50,952 bases of DNA from CAYZWU01 sp964482235 (GTDB taxonomy: Bacteria > Planctomycetota > B15-G4 > CAYZWU01), in contig CAYZWU010000038.1 in assembly GCA_964482235.1 (NCBI GenBank), positions 1 to 50,952 of the forward strand, written 5' to 3'. The notes under the pieces were generated by a model. It made no database searches and had not been told where the DNA came from. It saw nothing but the letters and a program-made list of their open reading frames with translations. Every line of letters begins with the position of its first letter. The stretch's first letter is position 1. The translations under genes were made by a program, and so were the position numbers. Of this stretch, positions 26,867 through 35,162 are shown piece after piece.

Positions 26867-26890
26867 ATTAGTGCAAGACCAATTAGTGCA
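26867..26890 (-). promoter_or_regulatory. Tandem TGCACTAAT half-sites upstream of the second ATPase
   Basis: TGCACTAAT (minus strand) occurs twice, at 26867-26875 and 26882-26890, 15 bp apart, just upstream of an AATAAT-like -10. The arrangement resembles the TGCGTAA half-sites, 14 bp apart, over the promoter of the paralog at 2749. Confidence 0.45.
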
Positions 26891-26948
26891 TCAACAGATA
26901 AGCCGGATCAACAGCGAATCATCGACGATAATCTGATTCAACTGCCGA

Positions 26949-28334
26949 TCAGGGGATCCCACCCTCGGTCAAACGGCCCGGATCGAGCAGGATCTCGAGC
27001 TGATCGCGCGGCAGATCGGTCAGCTCCTCGGCCACGTCGAGGAGGGGGCGGTTCTCCGAAAGGGCCTTCTTGACGATCTCGGCCCCCTTCTCGTATCCGA
27101 TCAGCGGGGTCAGGCCGGTGATCAGGATGGCATTGCGGGAGAGGGTGCCGTCGATCCGTTCCCTGTTCACCGTGAAGCCGCGGATCGCCTTGTCGGCCAG
27201 GTGCCGAGCCGCATTCCCCAGGAGCTCGATGCTCTCGAGGAGGTTGCGGGCGATCAGGGGGAGCATCACGTTGAGCTGGAAGTTGCCCGATCCGCCCGCC
27301 ATGGCCACGGCCGCGTCGAGCCCGACCACCTGGGTGCAGGCCATGGCCACGGCCTCGGGGATCACGGGGTTGACCTTTCCCGGCATGATGCTGCTTCCGG
27401 GCTGGAGGGCGGGCAGGGAGATCTCCCCGAGCCCGGCCAGGGGGCCCGAGTTCATCCAGCGGAGGTCGTTGGCGATCTTGAGAAGGCACAGGGCCAGGAC
27501 GCGCAGCTGGCCGCTCAGCTCCACCGCCGCGTCCTGGCTGCCCATCACCGCGAAGTAGTTGCCTGCCGGGCCGAACGGGATCCCGGTTTCATCCTCGAGT
27601 TCCCGCACGACCCAGACGGCAAAATCGGGGTGCGCGTTGATCCCGGTCCCGACGGCCGTTCCGCCAAGAGCCAGCTGCCCGAGCCCCTTGCGGGCGCCGA
27701 CGATCCTCTCCCGGCACGATCTGATCTGGGCGCTCCAACCGCCCAGCTCCTGTCCGAAGCGGACCGGCATGGCATCCATCAGGTGGGTTCGTCCCGTCTT
27801 CACCTGGTTGTCCAGCTCCTGCATCCGCAGCTCGAGCGTGTCGATCAGGTGCGCGAGGCTCGGGAGGAGAAGCGATTTGATCTCCGTGCAGGCGCTCACA
27901 TGGATGGCCGTGGGAAAGACGTCGTTGCTGCTCTGGCCCAGGTTGACATGGTCGTTGGGAAGGACTGGTTTACCGAGGCGCATCGAGGCCAGGCGGGCGA
28001 TGACCTCGTTGGCGTTCATGTTGCTGCTCGTGCCGGAACCGGTCTGAAAGATGTCCACGGGGAAGTGTCTGTCGTGGCGCCCCTCTTCCACTTCGGCCGC
28101 CGCTTGGGCCACCGCATCGGCGATTTCATCATCGAGAAGGCCGAGCCTGGCGTTGACGCGGGCGGCGGCGCCCTTGATCTGGGCCAGGGCGCGGATCATC
28201 GGCCGCGGCAGGCACGAGCCGCTGATCTGGAAGTTCTCCCTGGCCCGCTGCGTCTGGGCGCCGTAGAGAGCATCCTCCGGCACGTTGACCTCGCCCAGGC
28301 TGTCCCGTTCGATGCGATGGGATTGGCTTTTCAT
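26949..28334 (-). CDS. fumC: Class II fumarate hydratase
   Basis: 461 residues from ATG 28334 (AAAGGCGGA upstream; an upstream TTG is less likely). Features of the aspartase/fumarase superfamily: RIERDSLGEVNVPEDALYGAQTQRARENF, TGSGTSSNMNANEVIA, GRTHLMDAMPVRFGQELGGW, and the signature PGSSIMPGKVNP. The MDAMPVRFGQELGGW form fits fumarase better than aspartase. It interconverts fumarate and L-malate in the TCA cycle without an iron-sulfur cluster. No neighbouring TCA genes. Confidence 0.9.
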   Translation of the reverse strand: MKSQSHRIERDSLGEVNVPEDALYGAQTQRARENFQISGSCLPRPMIRALAQIKGAAARVNARLGLLDDEIADAVAQAAAEVEEGRHDRHFPVDIFQTGSGTSSNMNANEVIARLASMRLGKPVLPNDHVNLGQSSNDVFPTAIHVSACTEIKSLLLPSLAHLIDTLELRMQELDNQVKTGRTHLMDAMPVRFGQELGGWSAQIRSCRERIVGARKGLGQLALGGTAVGTGINAHPDFAVWVVRELEDETGIPFGPAGNYFAVMGSQDAAVELSGQLRVLALCLLKIANDLRWMNSGPLAGLGEISLPALQPGSSIMPGKVNPVIPEAVAMACTQVVGLDAAVAMAGGSGNFQLNVMLPLIARNLLESIELLGNAARHLADKAIRGFTVNRERIDGTLSRNAILITGLTPLIGYEKGAEIVKKALSENRPLLDVAEELTDLPRDQLEILLDPGRLTEGGIP

Positions 28335-28456
28335 CGGTCCGCCTTTCTGCAATCTGACACTGATTCATAGCGCCAAAGCTCCTTGATACCAAAGCTCTCC
28401 GGCTGACATGATACTTGATAGCTCTTTTGCGTGGAACGTCGAGATCAGGCCCTTAT

Positions 28457-28501
28457 TTGATTTTTATTGCAATTAATAGACAATAGTGGCAATATTTTGC
28501 C
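28457..28501 (+). promoter_or_regulatory. Likely promoter-operator of the abiE operon
   Basis: AT-rich segment with TTGATT (28457-28462), a 16-bp gap and GACAAT (28479-28484). Two palindromes lie over it: ATTGCAAT (28466-28473) and GGCAA-TATT-TTGCC (28488-28501), the latter touching the ATG. AbiEi antitoxins repress their own promoter through inverted repeats, which fits. No ribosome site is visible before the ATG. Confidence 0.45.
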
Positions 28502-29137
28502 ATGAAATGGCTTGATTTCCTGAATACGATCTCAGACGAACCGGTCTTCAAATCATCCTTGATTTTGGCTGGACCGATCTCGAGAGAAGATGCCAGACGA
28601 CAGCTTTCCCGCTGGGTCCGTGCCGGGAAAGTGATCAGGCTTCGCAGTGGCGTCTACACTCTTGCAGCTCCTTTTCGCAAAGCTGAACCCCATCCGTTTC
28701 TCGTGGCCAACACCTTGAAGGAGGCTTCATACGTGAGCATGCAATCTGGATTGGCTCACCATGGGTTGATTCCCGAGTTCGTACCTCTGGTAACCAGCGT
28801 CACAACCGGCCGTCCAGAAAGAGTGGACAACAAGCTTGGATCATTCGTGTTCAAGCACGTCAAGACGTCATTTTTCTATGGATTCCGGCGTGTAGCAGTG
28901 GATACCAACCAGAATGTCTTTCTTGCATCACCCGAAAAGAGTCTGCTCGATCTGATCTACCTGACGCCTCGGGCTGATTCTGTCGACTACCTTCGCGAAC
29001 TCAGGCTGCAGCATCTCGAAGTCCTTGACTGGAACAAGATGACCAGCTTGGCCAGGGCTGCGTCCAGCCCAAAGCTCATGCGTGCCGTGAAACGTGTCAG
29101 GATGCTCTTTGCCGATGCGAGGCACGAAGAACGATGA
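28502..29137 (+). CDS. abiEi: AbiEi-family type IV antitoxin / transcriptional regulator
   Basis: 211 residues. The N-terminal part (FKSSLILAGPISREDARRQLSRWVRAGKVIRLRSGVYTLA, residues 15-57) is the winged helix of AbiEi-type proteins, and the next part (VANTLKEASYVSMQSGLAHHGLIPEFVPLVTSVTTGRP, then SPEKSLLDLIY) is the COG5340/AbiEi C-terminal domain. In characterised AbiE systems AbiEi represses the operon and counteracts the AbiEii toxin. It is followed by its toxin with a 4-bp overlap (ATGA). Base composition looks less GC-rich than the neighbours, in keeping with horizontal transfer. Confidence 0.85.
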   Translation: MKWLDFLNTISDEPVFKSSLILAGPISREDARRQLSRWVRAGKVIRLRSGVYTLAAPFRKAEPHPFLVANTLKEASYVSMQSGLAHHGLIPEFVPLVTSVTTGRPERVDNKLGSFVFKHVKTSFFYGFRRVAVDTNQNVFLASPEKSLLDLIYLTPRADSVDYLRELRLQHLEVLDWNKMTSLARAASSPKLMRAVKRVRMLFADARHEER

Positions 29138-29943
29138 AGGATTACCTCAAGCAGATTGCCTCCGGGCAGGAGAACAACCTTGTCAAGCGCTGCAAGGTCC
29201 GCGAATACCTCCAGGCGAGAATCCTGCAGACTCTTCAAGGAGTAGGATCATTCTTGAGCTGGGCTTTTCTGGGTGGCACCGCTTTGCGGTTCCTCTACTC
29301 CATGCCGCGCTTCTCCGAGGACCTTGACTTCTCGCTGGCTGATCCGTCGCACGATGGAGGCTTCGCCGCTGCGGTCGACAAGATCAAGCGGATCTTCGAG
29401 GCTGAAGGCTACGGACCGCAACTGAAGGCGAGAGAAACGAAAGCCGTCTGTTCGGCCTTTATGAAGTTTCCCGGCCTCTACCATGAAATAGGGCTCTCTC
29501 CTCATCGAATGGAGACCTTGTCGATCAAACTCGAACTGGACACGAATCCCCCGAAGGGAGCCGGGACGGCCACCACGATCGTGCGGCGCCATGTCACGCT
29601 GAACCTCCTGCATCACGACAAGCCCTCCTTGCTGGCTGGCAAGCTTCACGCTCTTTTGCAGCGGTCGTATACGAAGGGCCGAGATCTCTATGATCTCGTC
29701 TGGTACCTGGCCGATAGATCCTGGCCCGAACCAAACCTGACCTTGCTCAACAATGCACTTGAACAGACCGGCTGGACCGGTCCGATGATGACTCCTGAAA
29801 ACTGGCGTGAAGAACTTGGCAAGCGTCTGACAGAGATCGACTGGGGCCGGATCGAAGCCGATCTGCTTCCTTTTCTCGAACGTCAGGATGAGCTCGCTCT
29901 CATCACCAGGGAAAACTGTCTCGGTCTGGTCCTCGGAATGTGA
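29134..29943 (+). CDS. abiEii: AbiEii-family nucleotidyltransferase toxin
   Basis: 269 residues of the DUF1814/AbiEii family. The nucleotidyltransferase motif is intact: LGGTALRFLYSMPRFSEDLDFSL (GG-T/S plus D-x-D type acids, residues about 49-70), and the later KPSLLAGKLHALLQRSYTKGRDLYDLVWYLA contains the conserved lysine and the K-G-R-D-x-Y-D signature. Related toxins transfer nucleotides to tRNA or other targets and arrest growth, giving phage defence. All key residues are present, so the toxin should be active. Translationally coupled to abiEi. Confidence 0.88.
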   Translation: MKDYLKQIASGQENNLVKRCKVREYLQARILQTLQGVGSFLSWAFLGGTALRFLYSMPRFSEDLDFSLADPSHDGGFAAAVDKIKRIFEAEGYGPQLKARETKAVCSAFMKFPGLYHEIGLSPHRMETLSIKLELDTNPPKGAGTATTIVRRHVTLNLLHHDKPSLLAGKLHALLQRSYTKGRDLYDLVWYLADRSWPEPNLTLLNNALEQTGWTGPMMTPENWREELGKRLTEIDWGRIEADLLPFLERQDELALITRENCLGLVLGM

Positions 29944-30024
29944 ATATCCTGTCCTGGATGGATACTTGCCGGACATGAGCGGCTTGCTTGAATCAGAAGC
30001 CGGAGAAACGAGAACAGGCAGAGC

Positions 30025-30474
30025 TCATTCGGCGAGGATGAAGAAGAGGTACTGGTTGTTGATAACCCGGACCTTTCCCTCCTGCAGGTTGCCGTCGTCG
30101 ACCTCCTCGTCGAGAAGCCTCCAGGCCTCCGTGGGGCCGCCGCGATTGTAGATCGAGATCGCCGCCGTGGCGCCCCAGCCGCCCTGCCAGTCGTAGGCGC
30201 CTCCCACGGGTGGGACCTTCAAGAAAGCGTTCGGCCGCAGGTAGGGTTCCATCTCCGGAGGCATGACATTGGCATGCGTGTCAGCCGGCCATTCGTCGTT
30301 GGCCAGAAAGGCCAGTTCAGCTGCCGTCTGGAAACCGTGGATCGCCGTGATCGTGGCGGCGATATCCGTGTCGCTGCGGTACGAGCCGAATTGAGGTATC
30401 ACCACTGCGGCCAGGATCCCGAGGATCACGACCACGATCAACAGCTCGACAAGCGTGAAGCCATGCCTGGACAC
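30025..30474 (-). CDS. Type IV pilin-like / GspG-type pseudopilin (orphan)
   Basis: 149 residues starting at GTG. The prepilin signal is clear: MSRHG|FTLVELLIVVVILGILAAVVIPQF, with cleavage after Gly5, then an N-terminal hydrophobic helix and a globular domain (FQTAAELAFLANDEWPADTHANVMPPEMEPYL, GGAYDWQGGWG). That globular part resembles the major-pseudopilin-like proteins common in Planctomycetota-type genomes. No pilus or type II secretion genes lie nearby. It may be assembled by machinery encoded elsewhere. Confidence 0.85.
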   Translation of the reverse strand: MSRHGFTLVELLIVVVILGILAAVVIPQFGSYRSDTDIAATITAIHGFQTAAELAFLANDEWPADTHANVMPPEMEPYLRPNAFLKVPPVGGAYDWQGGWGATAAISIYNRGGPTEAWRLLDEEVDDGNLQEGKVRVINNQYLFFILAE

Positions 30475-30682
30475 GGATCTTCATCCTTTCCATCACTCCG
30501 TTCTCTTCTCCATATAATTCATCGGAAATTATTTATAGATACTTGATCGACTGTATCCCGTGACAGGCAAAAAAATTGGAGCTCGGGAGCGAGGCCGTCG
30601 AAAGGTTGTGCGGGGCGCTGCAGAGGCTATTCATCCTGATGAAAGGCGCTCCCGTCAAGATCGCAAGGGAGGTGAAGCCCTG

Positions 30683-31852
30683 TTGAACAATGTGAACAAC
30701 CCGCGCCGATTGTCATTCCGATCGAGAAGCGTTCCTTTCGGACTCGAACTGCTTTATCAACGGGATGTTACGCAGATCATTCTTGTTGTGTTGCTCGCCC
30801 TGCCGGCGCCGGCGATCCTTGCCGGCTGTCGATCGGAAAAGGGCAAGGAAGGAAAAAGCGGCATGGAAGAAAACAGCTTTGAAAACAATGACACCGGCTC
30901 CAGCGAATGCGGGCTTCCCCTGAACGATTCGGAACTGAAGGAGCTGCTCACGCCTGAGCAGTACCGGATCATCCGGCAGAACGGGACGGAGCAGCCCTTT
31001 GCCAACGAGTACTGGGACCGGAAGGAGCCCGGCCTCTACGTCGACCGCGTCTCGAAGGAGCCGCTGTTCCTGTCGAGAGACAAGTACGACTCCGGCACGG
31101 GCTGGCCCAGCTTCACCAGGCCGATCGACGACTCCTGCCTCAAGGAGATCTCCGACCGGAGCCACCGGATGGTGAGGACGGAGGTGCGGTCCGCTCGCAG
31201 CGACTCCCATCTCGGCCACGTCTTCGACGATGGTCCCGGGCCCGGCGGCAGGCGATACTGCATCAATTCCGCCTCGCTGCACTTCGTTCCGGTCCACGAG
31301 CTCGAGGCCGAGGGATACGGTGAGTATCTCCACTTCTTCAAGGAACGATCGGACAGCGAGGCGCGCGAGAAGAGCTCGCTCAGGAAGGCCGCCTTCGGGG
31401 CGGGTTGCTTCTGGGGAGTGGAGGCCTCGTTCCGCGAGAAGGACGGCGTGATCGACACGGCGGTGGGCTATGCGGGCGGCAGCGTCGAGAACCCCACCTA
31501 TCCACAGGTCTGCACCGGACGAACGGGGCACGCCGAAGTCGTCGAGGTCATCTTCGATCCGGCGCGCGTCACCTTCGAGAGGCTTCTCGACCTCTTCTGG
31601 CAGATCCACAATCCGACAACCCTCAACAGGCAGGGCCCCGACATCGGTACCCAGTACCGCTCCGTGATCTTCTTTCACGACGAGAAGCAGGAAGCCGCCG
31701 CCAGGGCTTCACTCGAGAAGATCCGGGCCTCGGGACGGTTCAAGAAGGAGATCGTCACTGAGATCGTGCCGGCCTCCGTTTTCTATCGGGCCGAGGAGTA
31801 TCACCAAAGGTACGTGGAGAAGCACGGTACCTCCTCCTGCAGACTTCGATGA
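30683..31852 (+). CDS. msrBA: MsrB-MsrA fusion methionine sulfoxide reductase, predicted lipoprotein
   Basis: 389 residues from TTG 30683, which follows a strong AAGGGAGGTG. The N-terminus ends in a lipobox (LALPAPAILAGC, Cys49). The MsrB domain follows (LNDSELKELLTPEQYRIIRQNGTEQPF ... GTGWPSF ... RRYCINSASLHF, catalytic Cys193), then the MsrA domain (AAFGAGCFWGVEASF, catalytic Cys242; GYAGGSVENPTYPQVCTGRTGHAEVV). It would reduce both R- and S-methionine sulfoxide in exported proteins. Both catalytic positions are Cys, not Sec. A longer GTG start at 30560 exists but has no ribosome site. Followed by a nested cruciform. Confidence 0.9.
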   Translation: MNNVNNPRRLSFRSRSVPFGLELLYQRDVTQIILVVLLALPAPAILAGCRSEKGKEGKSGMEENSFENNDTGSSECGLPLNDSELKELLTPEQYRIIRQNGTEQPFANEYWDRKEPGLYVDRVSKEPLFLSRDKYDSGTGWPSFTRPIDDSCLKEISDRSHRMVRTEVRSARSDSHLGHVFDDGPGPGGRRYCINSASLHFVPVHELEAEGYGEYLHFFKERSDSEAREKSSLRKAAFGAGCFWGVEASFREKDGVIDTAVGYAGGSVENPTYPQVCTGRTGHAEVVEVIFDPARVTFERLLDLFWQIHNPTTLNRQGPDIGTQYRSVIFFHDEKQEAAARASLEKIRASGRFKKEIVTEIVPASVFYRAEEYHQRYVEKHGTSSCRLR

Positions 31853-31921
31853 CCTGCGATAGGACAACAGCTCACTTCTGAAGAATAGGATCGACGGAAC
31901 GCGGCACCTGATCAGGGGATT

Positions 31922-32030
31922 CGTGAGTGCGGCAAGGGGAGTGACGCCTTCTCGGACATCCTCGCGTGTCGGCCCGGAGGGCCGGCACGCTGCGGAACTC
32001 GCCTGCGTCACTCCCCTTGCCGCACTCACG
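31922..32030. repeat. Nested long inverted repeat (cruciform) in a 311-bp gene-free gap
   Basis: Perfect 26-nt outer arms, 31922-31947 and 32005-32030 (CGTGAGTGCGGCAAGGGG...), enclose an inner hairpin with 12-nt arms GCGTGTCGGCCC (31964-31975) and GGGCCGGCACGC (31979-31990; one G-T pair) and a 3-nt loop. It is unrelated in sequence to the elements at 5770 and 22967 but similarly placed downstream of a gene. Nothing else is seen in the gap 31853-32163. Confidence 0.88.
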
Positions 32031-32163
32031 GAGAATTCAGTTCGTCCCGTGAGCATATAGTGCTTTATGAAGAGCTTGTTTTTGATTGTCCTTTCGCTAC
32101 GTTATGGACGTTTATGTCGGTACCGTGCAGATATTAAAAAATAGAAGAAGAGAAAGGTGCGGT

Positions 32164-32631
32164 ATGGAAATCTACGAACGGAATATCAACGCCTCCGTGT
32201 CGCGGGATGGGGCGGATCATATTCGTACCAAGGCCTCGCTGCTCGATTTGAACCATAACATGCGGGTGGAGATCCGTGTCTGCGTGGCGGATCGGGAGAT
32301 CGTCGAAGCCAATGCCCAGATGACCAAGACGCCGTTCAAGGTCTGTACGCAGACCATGAAGTTCGTCAAGAACCTGGAAGGGTTGAAGATCGAGCGCGGG
32401 ATCACGCGGAAGCTGTCGCAGCTTCTCGGCCGATCGGCCGGCTGCACGCACCTCTACGAACTGGCCGTCGAGGCTGTACGGCTCTCTTCGAACGTGATGC
32501 TGGGTTTCGAGGTCGGGGACGAGGAGTGGCGCGAGCGGAAGCTCTCCGATGCCGCGTTCATCAAGATGGCCAAGAGCTTCCTGGCGGACTCGTGCCTTCC
32601 CTTCAAGACGGAAAAACCGGTCGGCGAGTGA
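32164..32631 (+). CDS. DUF2889 family protein
   Basis: 155 residues from ATG 32164 (AAAGGTG upstream). The sequence MEIYERNINASVSRDGADHIRTKASLLDLNHNMRVEIRVCVADREIVEANAQMTKTPFKVC matches the DUF2889 pattern, and a later GCTHLYELAVEAVRL carries the conserved Cys-x-His. It looks soluble and cytosolic. Function unknown. It stands alone, convergent with the kinase-fold membrane protein. Confidence 0.8.
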   Translation: MEIYERNINASVSRDGADHIRTKASLLDLNHNMRVEIRVCVADREIVEANAQMTKTPFKVCTQTMKFVKNLEGLKIERGITRKLSQLLGRSAGCTHLYELAVEAVRLSSNVMLGFEVGDEEWRERKLSDAAFIKMAKSFLADSCLPFKTEKPVGE

Positions 32632-32723
32632 CACGGCGGCCGGCCTCGGATGGCGTGCTATGGCGCGGGTTCCCACGGACCGAGCCGACGTTATTATGCA
32701 ACGTCAGGGTCCGTTTTCCTGGA

Positions 32724-34952
32724 TCACGACTTGACTGGGATCGTGGTTTCCTTCCTCTCCTCCAGGCGGCTTTCCAGGTCGCGTCCATTCACCTCGCGAC
32801 CCTCGTCGGGATCGGTGCAGTAGCCGCTCTCCTCCTCGGCGCCCCCGCTCCTGTCGTTCTTCTTGTCGCGCTTCTTCCGGCCGAAGGAGATCGGCACGTT
32901 GAAGAAGAGGTCGAAGATCCAGTGCTCGATGAGCGCGCCCTTCTCGCCGAAGACCGGGATGATCTTCACCATCGAGGTGGCCCAGCGGGCCGCCATGACG
33001 CGCGAGAGGACCGGGAACTTGTGCACCATCTGGATCGGGAAAGAGAGGTAGCCGATGTACTTCCAGAAGGCGATCAGGGCTGCGATCCAGTAATCGCGCC
33101 AGTTGCGATCCTTGATCATCAGGACGACGACGATCAATCCCCGCGCGATCGAGCCGGGCGAGAGCGGAATGACCTGCATCACGACCAGGATCGCGGTACC
33201 CTTGGCAAGCGCTTCGCTCCAGGTCCAGCCGTAGGCCACGGTGAACCAGACCGCGATGCCTACAGCCACGAGCTGGGTCAACGGCAATGTGCAGAAATGC
33301 AGCGCCGTGCATAGGAGGTACTTCTGGATGACCGGATCCTTCACGTTGTCGCGCAGATCCTGCTCCTCCGCCTCGGTGATCATCCCCTCCTCACGGGCGT
33401 CGCGCACCCGCTCCAGGAGCCACTCCTCGCGGTACTCGCCATTCCACAAGAATTTCCAGCCTTCCTTCAGGCTGCCCCAAACAGCGTTCCACGCCCAGCC
33501 CCACTCGACCAGGAAGCGGTGCCATTTGGCCGGCAGGAAGCCGAGGGTGAACCGCTGGATCAGGAAGAGCGGCGGGAACCGGAGAAGGAACTCGGCCCGG
33601 GCCTCGGAGACGCGCCCTTTCCGGTGCCACCCGATCAGGGATTCGGCGATCCGGGCGCGGAGTGCTGCATTGAAATACGACCAGCTGGTCAGCTTCCTGC
33701 CCAGATGGGCCCTGAAGCGGCTGTGCCCCCAGAGCTTTCTCAGGAACGTGCCAAGGATGGGAATCACACCGATCATGTAGAACATCGCGAACCTGAAGCT
33801 CGACCTGCTGAGCTTCTCCGCGTGCTCCTCGTCCACCAGCTCGTTGCAGGTGTAACCGTCGATCAACCCGCTTGGAACCTTCACCCCGAGCTCTTTGTCG
33901 AAGAGAAGGCGGAAACCGTGATGCGTCACGTCCGGCAGGGAAGCCCTGTAGGCCGGCTCGACCTGCTTCAGCTCCTCCAGGGCGGGGAGCAGGTCCTCGA
34001 ACTCTACCCGGTGCTCCTGGACGAAAGCCTCCAGTTTTTCCATGTTGCCGCGGTCGAACTGAACCAGGTTGCCGCGCTTGAAACCGTCGAAGATCAGCTT
34101 GAAGTCGCCGGGGCTCATGGGCAGATAGGGAAGCAGAGCCAGCCCGGCGCGGAAGTCGATGGCGCAGAGGCCGTCCATGGGACCTTCGGCCGATCCCTCG
34201 CGCTTGAGCATGTTCGGCTGGCTCTTGGCGGTCCACCACTCGTACTGGCGGGCCAGCTCGGGCGCGCCCATCTCGTGGAAGAGCTGCACGAAACGGTACA
34301 TGAAGAGCCGTTTTCCCACATACTCGGCCGAGGCGGTCTCGTCGAGGAAGCCGCCCGGATCGGCGGGATCGAACTTCTTCCGCTTGAAGACGTTGTCGTC
34401 GATCTCGTAGAGCCAGGTGCGGCCCGGGACCCACTCGTTGATCTCGGCGTAGGAGTTCATCGGCTCGTGATAGAAGGTGGCGTAGGAGTCCACCACCGCG
34501 TCCTCGCGGCCCAGGCGGATCTTGGCCCCCCGGCGGATCAGCTTCTGCCAGAGAACGCCCACGCGCGATGCGCTGGCATTGACCTGGGCGGAGAAGGGAC
34601 CCTGGTAGGCCATCCAGTAGGTAAAATTGCGGAAGAGCTTGGAGAAGCGCGACGGCGGAACGAGGATCTTCATGGCATAGGTCCCGCCCTCGACGAGGCC
34701 GGCCACCGGCTCGCTCTCGTGGGTGATCTCGAGCAGCTCGACCTGGTAGACCTGGCCGGCAAATCCGCCGCCGGCGAACTTCTTGATCTCGAACCGGCCG
34801 CGACCGCGATGGGCCGGGGCGACTCCTGTAAGGTCCGATTCTATAACGTCTCCCGGCTCATACCTCAGCCTGCGGAATTCGCGCAGCAGGTTGGCCGAAG
34901 TGACTTCGTTCTCGAGTTTCTTGATAAAATCGACAGAATATTCGGCTTTCAT
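32724..34952 (-). CDS. Protein-kinase-fold (ABC1/UbiB-like) protein fused to a membrane domain
   Basis: 742 residues from ATG 34952 (TTG 34997 is an alternative). Residues about 50-310 look like a degenerate kinase fold: glycine-rich loop FEIKKFAGGGFAGQVYQVEL, lysine in TYAMKIL, hinge-like EINEWVPGRTW, catalytic-loop position KSQPNML (the usual Asp is absent, Asn kept), and a DFG-like AIDFRAGLALLPYLPMSPGD. From about residue 400 there are several membrane helices (FAMFYMIGVIPILGTFLRKL, LLCTALHFCTLPLTQLVAVGIAVWFTVAYGW, GTAILVVMQVIPLSPGSIARGLIVVVLMI). The charged C-tail is cytosolic. I do not recognise the full-length family; a lipid or quinone role by analogy to UbiB is only a guess. Divergent from the ClpX-like gene. 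Confidence 0.6.
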   Translation of the reverse strand: MKAEYSVDFIKKLENEVTSANLLREFRRLRYEPGDVIESDLTGVAPAHRGRGRFEIKKFAGGGFAGQVYQVELLEITHESEPVAGLVEGGTYAMKILVPPSRFSKLFRNFTYWMAYQGPFSAQVNASASRVGVLWQKLIRRGAKIRLGREDAVVDSYATFYHEPMNSYAEINEWVPGRTWLYEIDDNVFKRKKFDPADPGGFLDETASAEYVGKRLFMYRFVQLFHEMGAPELARQYEWWTAKSQPNMLKREGSAEGPMDGLCAIDFRAGLALLPYLPMSPGDFKLIFDGFKRGNLVQFDRGNMEKLEAFVQEHRVEFEDLLPALEELKQVEPAYRASLPDVTHHGFRLLFDKELGVKVPSGLIDGYTCNELVDEEHAEKLSRSSFRFAMFYMIGVIPILGTFLRKLWGHSRFRAHLGRKLTSWSYFNAALRARIAESLIGWHRKGRVSEARAEFLLRFPPLFLIQRFTLGFLPAKWHRFLVEWGWAWNAVWGSLKEGWKFLWNGEYREEWLLERVRDAREEGMITEAEEQDLRDNVKDPVIQKYLLCTALHFCTLPLTQLVAVGIAVWFTVAYGWTWSEALAKGTAILVVMQVIPLSPGSIARGLIVVVLMIKDRNWRDYWIAALIAFWKYIGYLSFPIQMVHKFPVLSRVMAARWATSMVKIIPVFGEKGALIEHWIFDLFFNVPISFGRKKRDKKNDRSGGAEEESGYCTDPDEGREVNGRDLESRLEERKETTIPVKS

Positions 34953-35162
34953 GGCTTTCTGTTGATCCTCGTCAGTAGATGTCCGTTCTTCGAGCAAACA
35001 TCGCTATCCGGAACTTGTTATCCATCAAAAAATCAAAAAAAAGAGAAATGGGAGGCGCCGGGACTTCACCTCCGTCCCATTGCAGAAGAATCCCATTTAT
35101 GCCATTCTCTTTTCGGCAATATGAGCTGAGACAATAAACTTATATTAAGGAACGGTGCCTTC

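Noticed and set aside
30683..31852. MsrBA as a further selenoprotein
   Set aside because: Both catalytic positions are encoded by TGC (Cys) and no in-frame TGA is present.
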